Source: Nocardioides yefusunii (GTDB lineage: Bacteria > Actinomycetota > Actinomycetes > Propionibacteriales > Nocardioidaceae). From it: 64,000 bases of DNA. Below are positions 1 to 7,168 of the stretch, piece by piece. Within the stretch, counting starts at the first letter, position 1, and every line of letters starts with the position of its first letter. The notes beneath the pieces are model-generated. The model made no database searches. It was not told where the DNA came from and saw nothing but the letters and a program-made list of their open reading frames with translations. A program made the translations under genes and the position numbers. The DNA lies in NCBI RefSeq assembly GCF_004014875.1, contig NZ_CP034929.1:2728001-2792000 (forward strand). Direction: 5' to 3'.

Positions 1-243
1 TCGCTGACTGACGCGGCGGTGGACGTCCTGGCTCGTCGTCACGCTGTGGGCGAGGGGCCCTGCGTAGCTCTGCTGTGGGGGCGCGACGCCCAAGCGGTGG
101 CACCACGTCTGGGTGCGGTGCCGCGGGTGGAGTCGGCGCACCCGTCGCCGCTGTCGGCACGTCGGGGTTTCTTCGGGTCACGGCCGTTCAGTCAGGTGAA
201 CGCGCTGCTGGCCGAGCAGGGAGCCGATCCGGTGCACTGGTGA
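1..243 (+). CDS. ung: Uracil-DNA glycosylase, C-terminal part (gene cut by window start)
   Basis: The first 80 codons read through the window edge in frame 1 and end at TGA. They encode the C-terminal end of a family-1 uracil-DNA glycosylase, which removes uracil from DNA as the first step of base excision repair. The decisive motif is HPSPLSA followed by [16 protein letters not shown], the minor-groove intercalation loop with the catalytic histidine. The upstream LLWGRDAQ segment also fits the family. The N-terminal half with the catalytic Asp lies outside the window. A strong terminator follows directly. Confidence 0.93.
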   Translation, partial: SLTDAAVDVLARRHAVGEGPCVALLWGRDAQAVAPRLGAVPRVESAHPSPLSARRGFFGSRPFSQVNALLAEQGADPVHW

Positions 244-258
244 CTCCACCACGCCACG

Positions 259-286
259 ACGAACGGGCTCTTCGGAGCCCGTTCGT
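259..286 (+). terminator. Rho-independent-like terminator after ung
   Basis: A 12-bp perfect stem (259-270 with 275-286) is closed by a TTCG tetraloop, starts 16 bases after the ung stop codon, and is followed by a short T-rich stretch (CCGTTTTCC). Confidence 0.8.
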
Positions 287-334
287 CCGTTTTCCGACCT
301 CGCTGCCCCAGACCGTGGGCAGGAGGACTGGAAT

Positions 335-357
335 ATTATTTAAAGTTCAAACATTAT
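335..357 (+). promoter_or_regulatory. AT-rich imperfect palindrome at the dioxygenase start
   Basis: The 23 bases 335-357 are almost entirely A/T in a GC-rich genome and have imperfect dyad symmetry (ATTATTT at the left, AACATTAT at the right). The element touches the first possible start codon of the dioxygenase gene, as an operator or promoter core of a nearly leaderless gene might. No regulator gene is adjacent, so the binding protein is unknown; MarR-type regulators are a guess. Confidence 0.35.
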
Positions 358-1138
358 GGGTGGCATGGAACGTATGCCTGCCCTGTACATCGGCCACGGA
401 GCCCCGCCGCTGCTCGACGACCCGGTCTGGAGCGCGGAGCTCAAGCAGCTCGCCGGCTCACTCCCCTACCGCCCGAAGGCGATCCTGATCGTCTCCGCAC
501 ACTGGGAGTCCGCACCGGTCACGCTCTCGGCCTCGCGCGCCGAGCTCGTCTACGACTTCGGCGGGTTCGCGCCGCACTACTACCAGATGCGTTACGACAC
601 CCCCGACGCCTCGGCCTTCGCGCAGCGGATCGCGCAGATGATGCCCGACGGCGAGACCGTCCACCAGCACCGCACTCGCGGCCTCGACCACGGCGCCTGG
701 GTACCCCTCAAGATCATGTTCCCCGAGGCCGACATCCCGGTCCTGCAGATGTCGCTGCCCACCCACGACCCCGCCTCGCTGGTGGGCCTCGGCGCCCGCC
801 TGCGCGAACTGCGCGACGAGGGCGTCCTCGTCATCGGCTCCGGCTTCCTCACCCACGGCCTGCCGTTCCTCAAGGAGTTCCGGATCGACGCGGAGGCGCC
901 GGGGTGGAGCAAGGACTTCGACGCCTGGGCCGCTGAAGCGATCAGCAAGGGCGACGTCGACGAGCTCGCCGCCTACCGCTCCAAGGCGCCGGGCATGCCG
1001 TACGCCCACCCCACCGTCGAGCACTACACCCCGCTCTTCGTCGCCCTCGGCGCCGGCACGTCGGTGGACGCACCTGCGGAGCAGATCATCGACGGCTTCT
1101 GGATGGGCCTCTCGAAGCGTTCTCTCAAGATCGCCTGA
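356..1138 (+). CDS. LigB-type extradiol ring-cleavage dioxygenase (4,5-DOPA dioxygenase family)
   Basis: This 260-residue protein belongs to the DODA/YgiD class of LigB-fold metalloenzymes, which open catechol-type rings. Visible features are the N-terminal LYIGHGAPPLL motif, whose GHG histidine is a metal ligand in the family, a second ligand histidine in SAHWES, and the conserved YDFGGFAPHYY region. Length matches the family (about 260). Three in-frame starts exist: ATG 356, ATG 365 and ATG 374. The strong AGGAGG at 321-326 is too far upstream for any of them, and an AT-rich palindrome overlaps the first, so a short or absent leader is likely. The substrate cannot be read from sequence. It stands alone between ung and pdxY. 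Confidence 0.87.
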   Translation: MGGMERMPALYIGHGAPPLLDDPVWSAELKQLAGSLPYRPKAILIVSAHWESAPVTLSASRAELVYDFGGFAPHYYQMRYDTPDASAFAQRIAQMMPDGETVHQHRTRGLDHGAWVPLKIMFPEADIPVLQMSLPTHDPASLVGLGARLRELRDEGVLVIGSGFLTHGLPFLKEFRIDAEAPGWSKDFDAWAAEAISKGDVDELAAYRSKAPGMPYAHPTVEHYTPLFVALGAGTSVDAPAEQIIDGFWMGLSKRSLKIA

Positions 1139-1239
1139 CCGCGTCCAGGACGGCCAACGAAGGCCTTCCTGAACACTGATCAGGTCCGCTCGGCGTGCCG
1201 TGTCGTTCCAGCACGGTCGCCGGGTGGACAATCCTGTGC

Positions 1240-2091
1240 GTGAAGATCCTGTCGATCCAGTCCCACGTCTCCTACGGCCATGTCGGCAACTCTGCTGCGG
1301 TCTTCCCGCTGCAGCGCCGCGGCCACGAGGTCTGGCCCGTCCTGACGGTCAACTACTCCAACCACACCGGCTACGGCGACTGGGGCGGCCCGATCATCGC
1401 CCCCGAGGACGTCCGCTCGGTGATCGACGGCATCGACGCCCGCGGCGGCCTCGCCCAGGTCGACGCGATCCTGTCCGGCTACCAGGGTGGTGCCGGCATC
1501 GCCGACGTCATCATCGACACCGTCGCCCGGGTCAAGGCGCTCAACCCCGACGCGATCTACGCCTGCGACCCGGTGATGGGCAACGCCAAGTCCGGGTGCT
1601 TCGTTCACCCCGACGTCCCGGTGATGATCCGCGAGCGCGTCATTCCCGTGGCCGACGTGATCACCCCCAACCAGTTCGAGCTCGGCTACCTCACCGGCAC
1701 CGAGCCCCTGACGCTGTCGGACACCCTCGCCTCGGTCGACAAGGCGATCGCCATGGGTCCGCGCGTGGTCCTGGTGACCAGCGTCGAGCGTCCCGACCGC
1801 CCCGAGGGCACGATCGAGATGCTGGCCGCGACCGCCGACGAGGCGTGGATCGTCCAGACCCCGCACCTGCCGTTCAAGGCCAACGGTTCGGGCGACGTCA
1901 CCGCGGCGCTCTTCACCGCGCACCTGCACGAGACCGGCTCGATCAAGCAGGCGCTCGAGGCGACGACGTCGTCGGTCTGGGACCTGCTCAAGAACACCAT
2001 CGACTCCGGCGACCGCGAGCTGCAACTGGTCCAGTCCCAGGACGTCTTCGCGACGCCGAGGATGCAGTTCACCGCAGAGCGCGTGCGCTGA
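1240..2091 (+). CDS. pdxY: Pyridoxal kinase PdxY
   Basis: A 283-residue cytosolic kinase of the ribokinase/PfkB superfamily that phosphorylates pyridoxal in vitamin B6 salvage. The start of the mature fold, KILSIQSHVSYGHVGNSAAV, aligns with the start of PdxY proteins, so GTG 1240 is preferred. An in-frame ATG at 1195 would add 15 residues without homology. Other signatures are YACDPVMGN, ADVITPNQFELGYLTG and the C-terminal ANGSGDVTAALF loop with the catalytic aspartate and anion hole. A GGTGGA lies about 11 bases upstream. A long hairpin follows the gene, suggesting a single-gene transcript. Confidence 0.93.
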   Translation: MKILSIQSHVSYGHVGNSAAVFPLQRRGHEVWPVLTVNYSNHTGYGDWGGPIIAPEDVRSVIDGIDARGGLAQVDAILSGYQGGAGIADVIIDTVARVKALNPDAIYACDPVMGNAKSGCFVHPDVPVMIRERVIPVADVITPNQFELGYLTGTEPLTLSDTLASVDKAIAMGPRVVLVTSVERPDRPEGTIEMLAATADEAWIVQTPHLPFKANGSGDVTAALFTAHLHETGSIKQALEATTSSVWDLLKNTIDSGDRELQLVQSQDVFATPRMQFTAERVR

Positions 2092-2138
2092 TCCCAGCCT
2101 GCTCCACCGCTTCTCCTGACGGGCCGCCCGTGACCAGA

Positions 2139-2180
2139 TGCGCGGAGTGCCGTCCCACCCCGGGGCGGCACTCCGCGCAT
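2139..2180 (+). terminator. Hairpin terminator after pdxY
   Basis: A perfect 15-bp GC-rich stem (2139-2153 with 2166-2180) with a 12-base loop lies 47 bases after the pdxY stop. It has no T-run, as is common for actinobacterial terminators. Confidence 0.7.
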
Positions 2181-2271
2181 CCGGCATTTCCCGTGCCCAC
2201 CCCTATTCATCCTCCAAGAACGACAACAAAGGGTGAATACGTGAAACGAGATACCCGAATCTAGGGATCGC

Positions 2272-2305
2272 ACTACTCTCAAATCCCCGCAAATTTTGGA
2301 GTAGT
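2272..2305 (+). other. 5'-leader hairpin that would hide the GH16 ribosome-binding site
   Basis: ACTACTC (2272-2278) is complementary to GAGTAGT (2299-2305). The right arm contains the GGAG ribosome-binding sequence (2298-2301) just before the ATG at 2307. If folded, the 7-bp stem would occlude translation start. The surrounding 2190-2306 region is unusually AT-rich and probably holds the promoter. Confidence 0.35.
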
Positions 2306-2306
2306 C

Positions 2307-4094
2307 ATGTCCGGACTCGCTCAGCCCACGGGCCGCACCGCCAGGCGCCCCCTGATCACCACCGTCACCACACTCACCTCGTCCGCACTCGTCGTGGCAC
2401 TCGCCGTGAGCGTGGGGCCGCTGCAGCAGGCGTCGAGCACCGATCCATCCCTCGCGGTGGTTCCGGTGGCAGCAGCCCAAGCCACCGGCTACGCCCGTGT
2501 CACCGAGCCCACCGCGTCGTTCTTCCCGAACCAGGCCGGCACGATCACCGGCGTGATCGGCTCGCCCAAGGTGCGCCCCATCGACCTGCAGGTCCTCACC
2601 CGCGGCAAGTGGGTCACCCGACACACCACGAAGACCACCACCAAGGGCACCTTCACCTTCAAGAACGTGAAGTTCGCCAGCACCGCCACTGTCCGCGTCG
2701 AGTCCAAGGCCGTGGACTTCATCGGCAACACCCCTGTCGCGGAGGTGAAGAAGTCGCTGACCAAGGCCGAACGCAACTTCAACGCTGCACAGGCCAAGGT
2801 GGACGCCGCCAAGAAGCGCACCCAGGCGGCACGCGACGCCCTCAAGAAGGCGCGCAAGAGCGGCAAGAAGTCCAAGATCAAGGACGCCACCGCGAAGCGG
2901 GACCAGCGTCTCGCGACCCAGAAGTCACTGGGCAAGAAGCGAGACGCAGCCCGCAAGGTCTTCCTGCAGGCTCGCGGGAAGTCGCGGATCAAGCCCGTCA
3001 CCGCGAAGTGGTCGATCTCCCCCGCCGTCGACATTCTCGTCGAGAAGCAGCGCATGACGATCGGCGCCATCCCGCCGCTCGCCCAGGCCAGTCGCACGCC
3101 GGCAGCAGCGCCTGACCCCACCGGTGCTCTCGTCAACGTCCGGGTCGTCCCGGCTCGCGCCGGGCGCACCGTGACACTGCAGACGTACACCAACGGGGCT
3201 TGGGTCAACGGGCCTCGGCAGAGCACCGACTCCACCGGGAACGTGCTCTTCCCGACCACAGCAGGCCTGCGTCACCGGGCCGTCGTCTCGGCGGGCATGG
3301 GAGGCACCGCCGAGACCTCGACCGAGGTGACCACCAAGGTGCACCCGGTGCTGTTCGAGGACGAGTTCGACGGCACGTCTCTCGACGACGCGAAGTGGTC
3401 GTTCCAGCACCGTCCGCTGGGCAACGGTCTGCGCGGTTGCGCCATCACCGACGGCTCCAGTTCGAAGGTGTCCGGCGGCATCCTGAGCATGGGCGTCTCC
3501 AAGGACCCCCGGCGCACCCACGAGACCTGCTGGCACACCACACCGAAGGGCGAGAAGGTCGCCCTGCCCTACATGCGGAACACGCAGATCGACTCCCAGG
3601 ACAAGTTCTCGTTCAAGTACGGTTTCGCCGCCGCCCGCATCCAGGCCCACTCCGCCCAGGGCATGCACTCCTCGTTCTGGTCACACCCCAACCAGGCGCT
3701 GACGCCGGGCCGCAACGACCTCGGCGTCGAGATCGACGTCATGGAGTACTTCGGTGACGACTTCCACCAGAAGGGCATCGGCACCTACACCCACAGCGCC
3801 CCGTTGAAGGGTGACGTGATCAAGACCGGTCAGGTCTACGGCGTCACCCAGCAGCTGCTGCTCCCCGGCTCGACGTCGTACTCCCAGCAGTACTCGGTCT
3901 ACTCGATGGAGTGGACGCCGAAGGAGTACGTCTTCCGCATCGACGGACGCGAGTACCTGCGCAGCACCACCAACCTGTCGCACGCTCCGCAGTTCCTGGC
4001 CCTGTCGAACCTGACGTCCAACTGGGAACTGATGGACCTGAAGAACTACGGCGACACCGCCAAGGTCGACTGGGTCCGGGTCTTCAAGCCCTGA
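2307..4094 (+). CDS. Secreted glycoside hydrolase family 16 protein with coiled coil
   Basis: A 595-residue exported protein. Residues about 18-40 form a hydrophobic signal or anchor segment after an Arg-rich start. Next come a beta-sandwich-like module (to about 145), a Lys/Ala-rich coiled coil (about 145-225), a second beta-rich module (about 265-345), and a GH16 domain (about 348-595). The GH16 active-site signature is GVEIDVMEY with E475, D477 and E480, the retaining nucleophile, helper Asp and acid/base. A beta-1,3- or beta-1,3/1,4-glucanase is plausible but the substrate is unproven. ATG 2307 has GGAG six bases upstream. It is a single gene between two strong terminators. Confidence 0.85.
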   Translation: MSGLAQPTGRTARRPLITTVTTLTSSALVVALAVSVGPLQQASSTDPSLAVVPVAAAQATGYARVTEPTASFFPNQAGTITGVIGSPKVRPIDLQVLTRGKWVTRHTTKTTTKGTFTFKNVKFASTATVRVESKAVDFIGNTPVAEVKKSLTKAERNFNAAQAKVDAAKKRTQAARDALKKARKSGKKSKIKDATAKRDQRLATQKSLGKKRDAARKVFLQARGKSRIKPVTAKWSISPAVDILVEKQRMTIGAIPPLAQASRTPAAAPDPTGALVNVRVVPARAGRTVTLQTYTNGAWVNGPRQSTDSTGNVLFPTTAGLRHRAVVSAGMGGTAETSTEVTTKVHPVLFEDEFDGTSLDDAKWSFQHRPLGNGLRGCAITDGSSSKVSGGILSMGVSKDPRRTHETCWHTTPKGEKVALPYMRNTQIDSQDKFSFKYGFAAARIQAHSAQGMHSSFWSHPNQALTPGRNDLGVEIDVMEYFGDDFHQKGIGTYTHSAPLKGDVIKTGQVYGVTQQLLLPGSTSYSQQYSVYSMEWTPKEYVFRIDGREYLRSTTNLSHAPQFLALSNLTSNWELMDLKNYGDTAKVDWVRVFKP

Positions 4095-4110
4095 CCTCGA
4101 CGCACACCGA

Positions 4111-4152
4111 CGCAGCAGCCCCCGACGCCAGGCGGTGTCGGGGGCTGCTGCG
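4111..4152. terminator. Bidirectional terminator between GH16 gene and tRNA-Thr
   Basis: Perfect 16-bp arms (4111-4126 with 4137-4152) around a 10-base loop. It lies 16 bases after the GH16 stop and 6 bases beyond the 3' end of the minus-strand tRNA gene, so it can end both convergent transcripts. Confidence 0.85.
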
Positions 4153-4157
4153 TGCTG

Positions 4158-4230
4158 GGCCGCGTGTCGGAATCGAACCGACGACATCCGTATTACAAGT
4201 ACGGTGCTCTGCCAACTGAGCTAACGCGGC
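4158..4230 (-). tRNA. tRNA-Thr (anticodon TGT)
   Basis: Read on the minus strand, 73 bases fold as a cloverleaf. The acceptor stem is GCCGCGT/ACGCGGC, the D arm contains GCTCAGTTGGCAGAGC, the anticodon loop CTTGTAA carries TGT (codon ACA), and the T arm contains GGTTCGATTCC. CCA is not cleanly encoded: the base after the acceptor stem is C followed by CAG. No integrase or duplicated 3' end is seen next to it. Confidence 0.93.
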
Positions 4231-4342
4231 GCGCCACGTCCGCATCGGCGTGCGGGCGCGAGAGCATCCTAGGACGTCGCCACAGGAGACCATCTCTCGG
4301 GAAGCCCGTCGGAGTGTCGCTGGGCACTGCCACAGTGTGCGG

Positions 4343-6640
4343 ATGAGCACGCCCGCTTCACGCCTGCACCGTCTGGGACGTCACGTTGCACACCACCGTC
4401 GTGGGTGGGTGGCAGCCTGGGCGGCCGTCGTCGTGCTGTCCTTCCTGGGCAGCACCGGGGTGGTGGGGACCTCGCTGTTCGACCGGCTCGAGACCGGCGA
4501 CGTCGTGGCCCCCGGCGAGGCGATCGACGCCCGCACCCTGCTGCAGGACCTCGACACCGCCACCGTCCCGGTGCTGCTGCGCGTCGACGGCGCCGACGTC
4601 GACTCCCCCGCCCTGGCTGCAGCGGTGGCCGAGGTGGCCGCCACCGTCGGCGAGGTCGACGGGGTGAAGAGCGTCGTGAGCCCGATGACGACGCCCGGAT
4701 GGCCGACGTCAGAGGTGTCCCAACTGCTGCTGGCCGAGGACCGCTCCGCGTTCCTGATCAGCGTCGATGCCGGCAACGCTGCCGGCAGCGACACCCAGAA
4801 ACGTGCGGCGCAAGCGCTGCAGGAGGCAGGCGAGCGACTGCTCGCGCCCCTGGCCGACGACGTCGCGGTGGGCGGAACCGGGTTGCTGGTCGATGAGGTG
4901 ATCGACCAGATGAAGCACGACCTCGTGGTCGGCGAGGGGCTGGCGCTCCCGTTGTCGCTGCTGCTGATGCTGGTGGTGTTCGGCGGGTTCGTGGCGGCCG
5001 GACTCCCGATCGTGGGAGCGATCTCGGTGATCGGCTGCTCGCTGGCCCTGCTGCTCGGGTTCTCGCACCTGATGGAGCTCGACGTGACGGTGGTCAACAT
5101 CGTCACGGTGCTGGGCCTGGCGCTCTGCATCGACTACGGGCTGCTGCTGGTGAGCCGGTTCCGGGAGGAGCTGCACCGCATCGCGCCCGGAACCGCACCG
5201 ACCGACCTGACCGACGCCCAGATCGAGGACGCCGTGGCCTCCGCCGTCGGCAACGCCGGAAGGACGGTGACGTTCTCGGCCGTCATCGTCGGGGTGTCGC
5301 TGTCAGGGTTGATGATCTTCGACGCTCCCCTGGTCCGGGCGATCGGTGCGGCCGGACTGGCCGTGGTGGCCGCGTCCCTGGCCGTCGCGCTGACTCTTGT
5401 TCCCGCACTGTGTGCCTTCGGTGGGCGGCGCCTCAGCCGCGCAGGGGGCACGGAGAAGGCGCCCGACGACGGCGTCTTCAGCCGGCTGGCCGCCTGGGTG
5501 CAGCGGCGTCCGGCGTTGACGACGGTGGTCAGCGTCGGTCTGCTGATCGTCCTCGCGCTCCCCGCGCTGGGGCTGCGGATCACGGCCTCCGGCACCGAAC
5601 TCCTGCCGTCCGACTCCGCCCAACGCATCTTCTTCGAGGACCTCCAGGACGACTTCCCGGCGCTGGCGAGCGCATCGGTGACCGTCGTGGCCCAGACCGA
5701 CCTCGAGGAGGCAGCCGTCTGGGCCGACACCTGGGCAGAGCTTCCCGGAGTGACGCGGGTCCGGGCGCCACGCATCGTCACCACGACGCCTGCCCAGCTC
5801 GCCGCGGTGGGTCGGGCCATCCCCGAGGGGTACGACCTCGAGGGCGCCCCCGTGGTGCGGATCGACATCTTCACCGAAGGCGGCCTGACCGACGACGCAG
5901 CCCGCGAGACCGTGCAGGCAGTGCGTGACTCCCACCCGCCGTTCACCACCTGGACGACCGGTCAGGCGGCGTCGTTGACCGACTTCGTCGCAGCGGTCGC
6001 CGAGCGGGCGCCGTGGGCGGTGGCCTGGATCGTGCTGGCGACGTTCGTGTTGCTGTTCCTCATGACGGGTTCGCTGGTGATCCCGGTGAAGGCGCTGCTG
6101 CTCAACGTCGTCTCGTTGGGCGCGAGCCTGGGCGTGCTGGTGTGGATCTTCCAGGAAGGGCATCTGGAGGGGCTGCTGCGGTTCGAGTCGGTGGGGGCGA
6201 TCGAGTCGGTGATCCCGTTGATGGTGCTGGCCTTCGGGTTCGGGCTCTCGATGGACTACGAGGTCTTCCTGCTGGCCCGGATCCTGGAGTTGCACGAGCA
6301 GGGGTACGACGACGACACCGCGGTTCGGCTGGGGCTGCAGCGATCGGGCCGAATCATCACCTCGGCCGGACTGATCATGGTGATCGTCTTCGCCGGGTTC
6401 GCAGCCGGGGAGATGCTGGTCATCAAACAGACCGGGATCGCGCTCTCGGTGGCCGTGCTGCTCGACGCGACGCTGGTGCGGATGGTGATCGTGCCGGCCA
6501 CGATGACGATGCTGGGTCGGTGGAACTGGTGGGCGCCGGGCTGGTTGCGACGGGTGCACGCCCGGTTCGGGATCCGCGAAGGCGATCATGCCGGGCCGCC
6601 ACAGATGACAGTCGCACGGGAGAACGCCGCCCATCCGTGA
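4343..6640 (+). CDS. MMPL/RND-family membrane transporter
   Basis: A 765-residue transporter of the MMPL branch of the RND superfamily (lipid or hydrophobic-substrate export driven by proton motive force). It shows the family's duplicated layout: one N-terminal membrane helix, a large extracytoplasmic loop (about residues 45-190), a helix bundle, then a second loop and bundle. Both repeats keep the acidic helix motif: ALCIDYGLLLVSRFREEL in the first half and LSMDYEVFLLARILELHE in the second. ATG 4343 starts just before the first helix; an upstream in-frame ATG at 4250 would run close to the tRNA gene. No partner gene or regulator adjoins it. Substrate unknown. Confidence 0.88.
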   Translation: MSTPASRLHRLGRHVAHHRRGWVAAWAAVVVLSFLGSTGVVGTSLFDRLETGDVVAPGEAIDARTLLQDLDTATVPVLLRVDGADVDSPALAAAVAEVAATVGEVDGVKSVVSPMTTPGWPTSEVSQLLLAEDRSAFLISVDAGNAAGSDTQKRAAQALQEAGERLLAPLADDVAVGGTGLLVDEVIDQMKHDLVVGEGLALPLSLLLMLVVFGGFVAAGLPIVGAISVIGCSLALLLGFSHLMELDVTVVNIVTVLGLALCIDYGLLLVSRFREELHRIAPGTAPTDLTDAQIEDAVASAVGNAGRTVTFSAVIVGVSLSGLMIFDAPLVRAIGAAGLAVVAASLAVALTLVPALCAFGGRRLSRAGGTEKAPDDGVFSRLAAWVQRRPALTTVVSVGLLIVLALPALGLRITASGTELLPSDSAQRIFFEDLQDDFPALASASVTVVAQTDLEEAAVWADTWAELPGVTRVRAPRIVTTTPAQLAAVGRAIPEGYDLEGAPVVRIDIFTEGGLTDDAARETVQAVRDSHPPFTTWTTGQAASLTDFVAAVAERAPWAVAWIVLATFVLLFLMTGSLVIPVKALLLNVVSLGASLGVLVWIFQEGHLEGLLRFESVGAIESVIPLMVLAFGFGLSMDYEVFLLARILELHEQGYDDDTAVRLGLQRSGRIITSAGLIMVIVFAGFAAGEMLVIKQTGIALSVAVLLDATLVRMVIVPATMTMLGRWNWWAPGWLRRVHARFGIREGDHAGPPQMTVARENAAHP

Positions 6641-6722
6641 CATTGCGCTGACCTCCTCCCCACTATGGTGGTGCCACGCTCGCGCAAAGACGCGCGGCCC
6701 TGCACTTCCCGGAGGCTCATCC

Positions 6723-7157
6723 ATGCAACTCGTCCGTCGTACCGCCAGCGCCCTCACCGTCCTCGCCCTCGGATTCGGGCTGACGGCATGTGCCGACGAC
6801 GACAACCGTTCACCCGAGGCCCTCGAAGGCAACTGGGTCCTGGTTGAGTTCGACGAGGCAGACCTCCCGGCTGCCCCCGGCGTGACCACGACGATCACCC
6901 TCGAGGGCGGCAAGATGACCGGCAACGGCGGCGTCAACACCCTCAACGGGACCTATGACGCCCCGGAGGACGGCAAGGTCTCCTTCAGCCCTGTGGCCAG
7001 CACGAAGATGGCTGGCGAGCCTGCCGCCCAGGCGCAGGAGGAGCGGTTCCTGAGCGAGCTCGCCAAGGTCGTGAACTTCGAGATCGACGACGAGGACGGC
7101 GAGCTCGAGCTCAAGGACGACAAGGACAACACGCTGGTGGTGCTCACCCAGCAGTGA
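6723..7157 (+). CDS. META-domain lipoprotein
   Basis: A 144-residue lipoprotein precursor. The signal peptide (MQLVRR, hydrophobic core) ends in a lipobox LTAC with Cys23 as the lipidated residue. The rest resembles the META/HslJ fold: LEGNWVLVEF near the start, a central GGKMTGNGGVNTLNGTY glycine/asparagine motif, and a final LVVL strand. This is typical of META-domain proteins such as HslJ, whose molecular role is poorly understood. GGAGG at 6711-6715 sets the start. It is convergent with the next gene. Confidence 0.82.
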   Translation: MQLVRRTASALTVLALGFGLTACADDDNRSPEALEGNWVLVEFDEADLPAAPGVTTTITLEGGKMTGNGGVNTLNGTYDAPEDGKVSFSPVASTKMAGEPAAQAQEERFLSELAKVVNFEIDDEDGELELKDDKDNTLVVLTQQ

Positions 7158-7168
7158 GTCGGGGCGTC

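Noticed and set aside
4158..4230. tRNA-Thr as an attachment site of an integrated element
   Set aside because: No integrase gene, no duplicated tRNA 3' end and no composition shift beside it.
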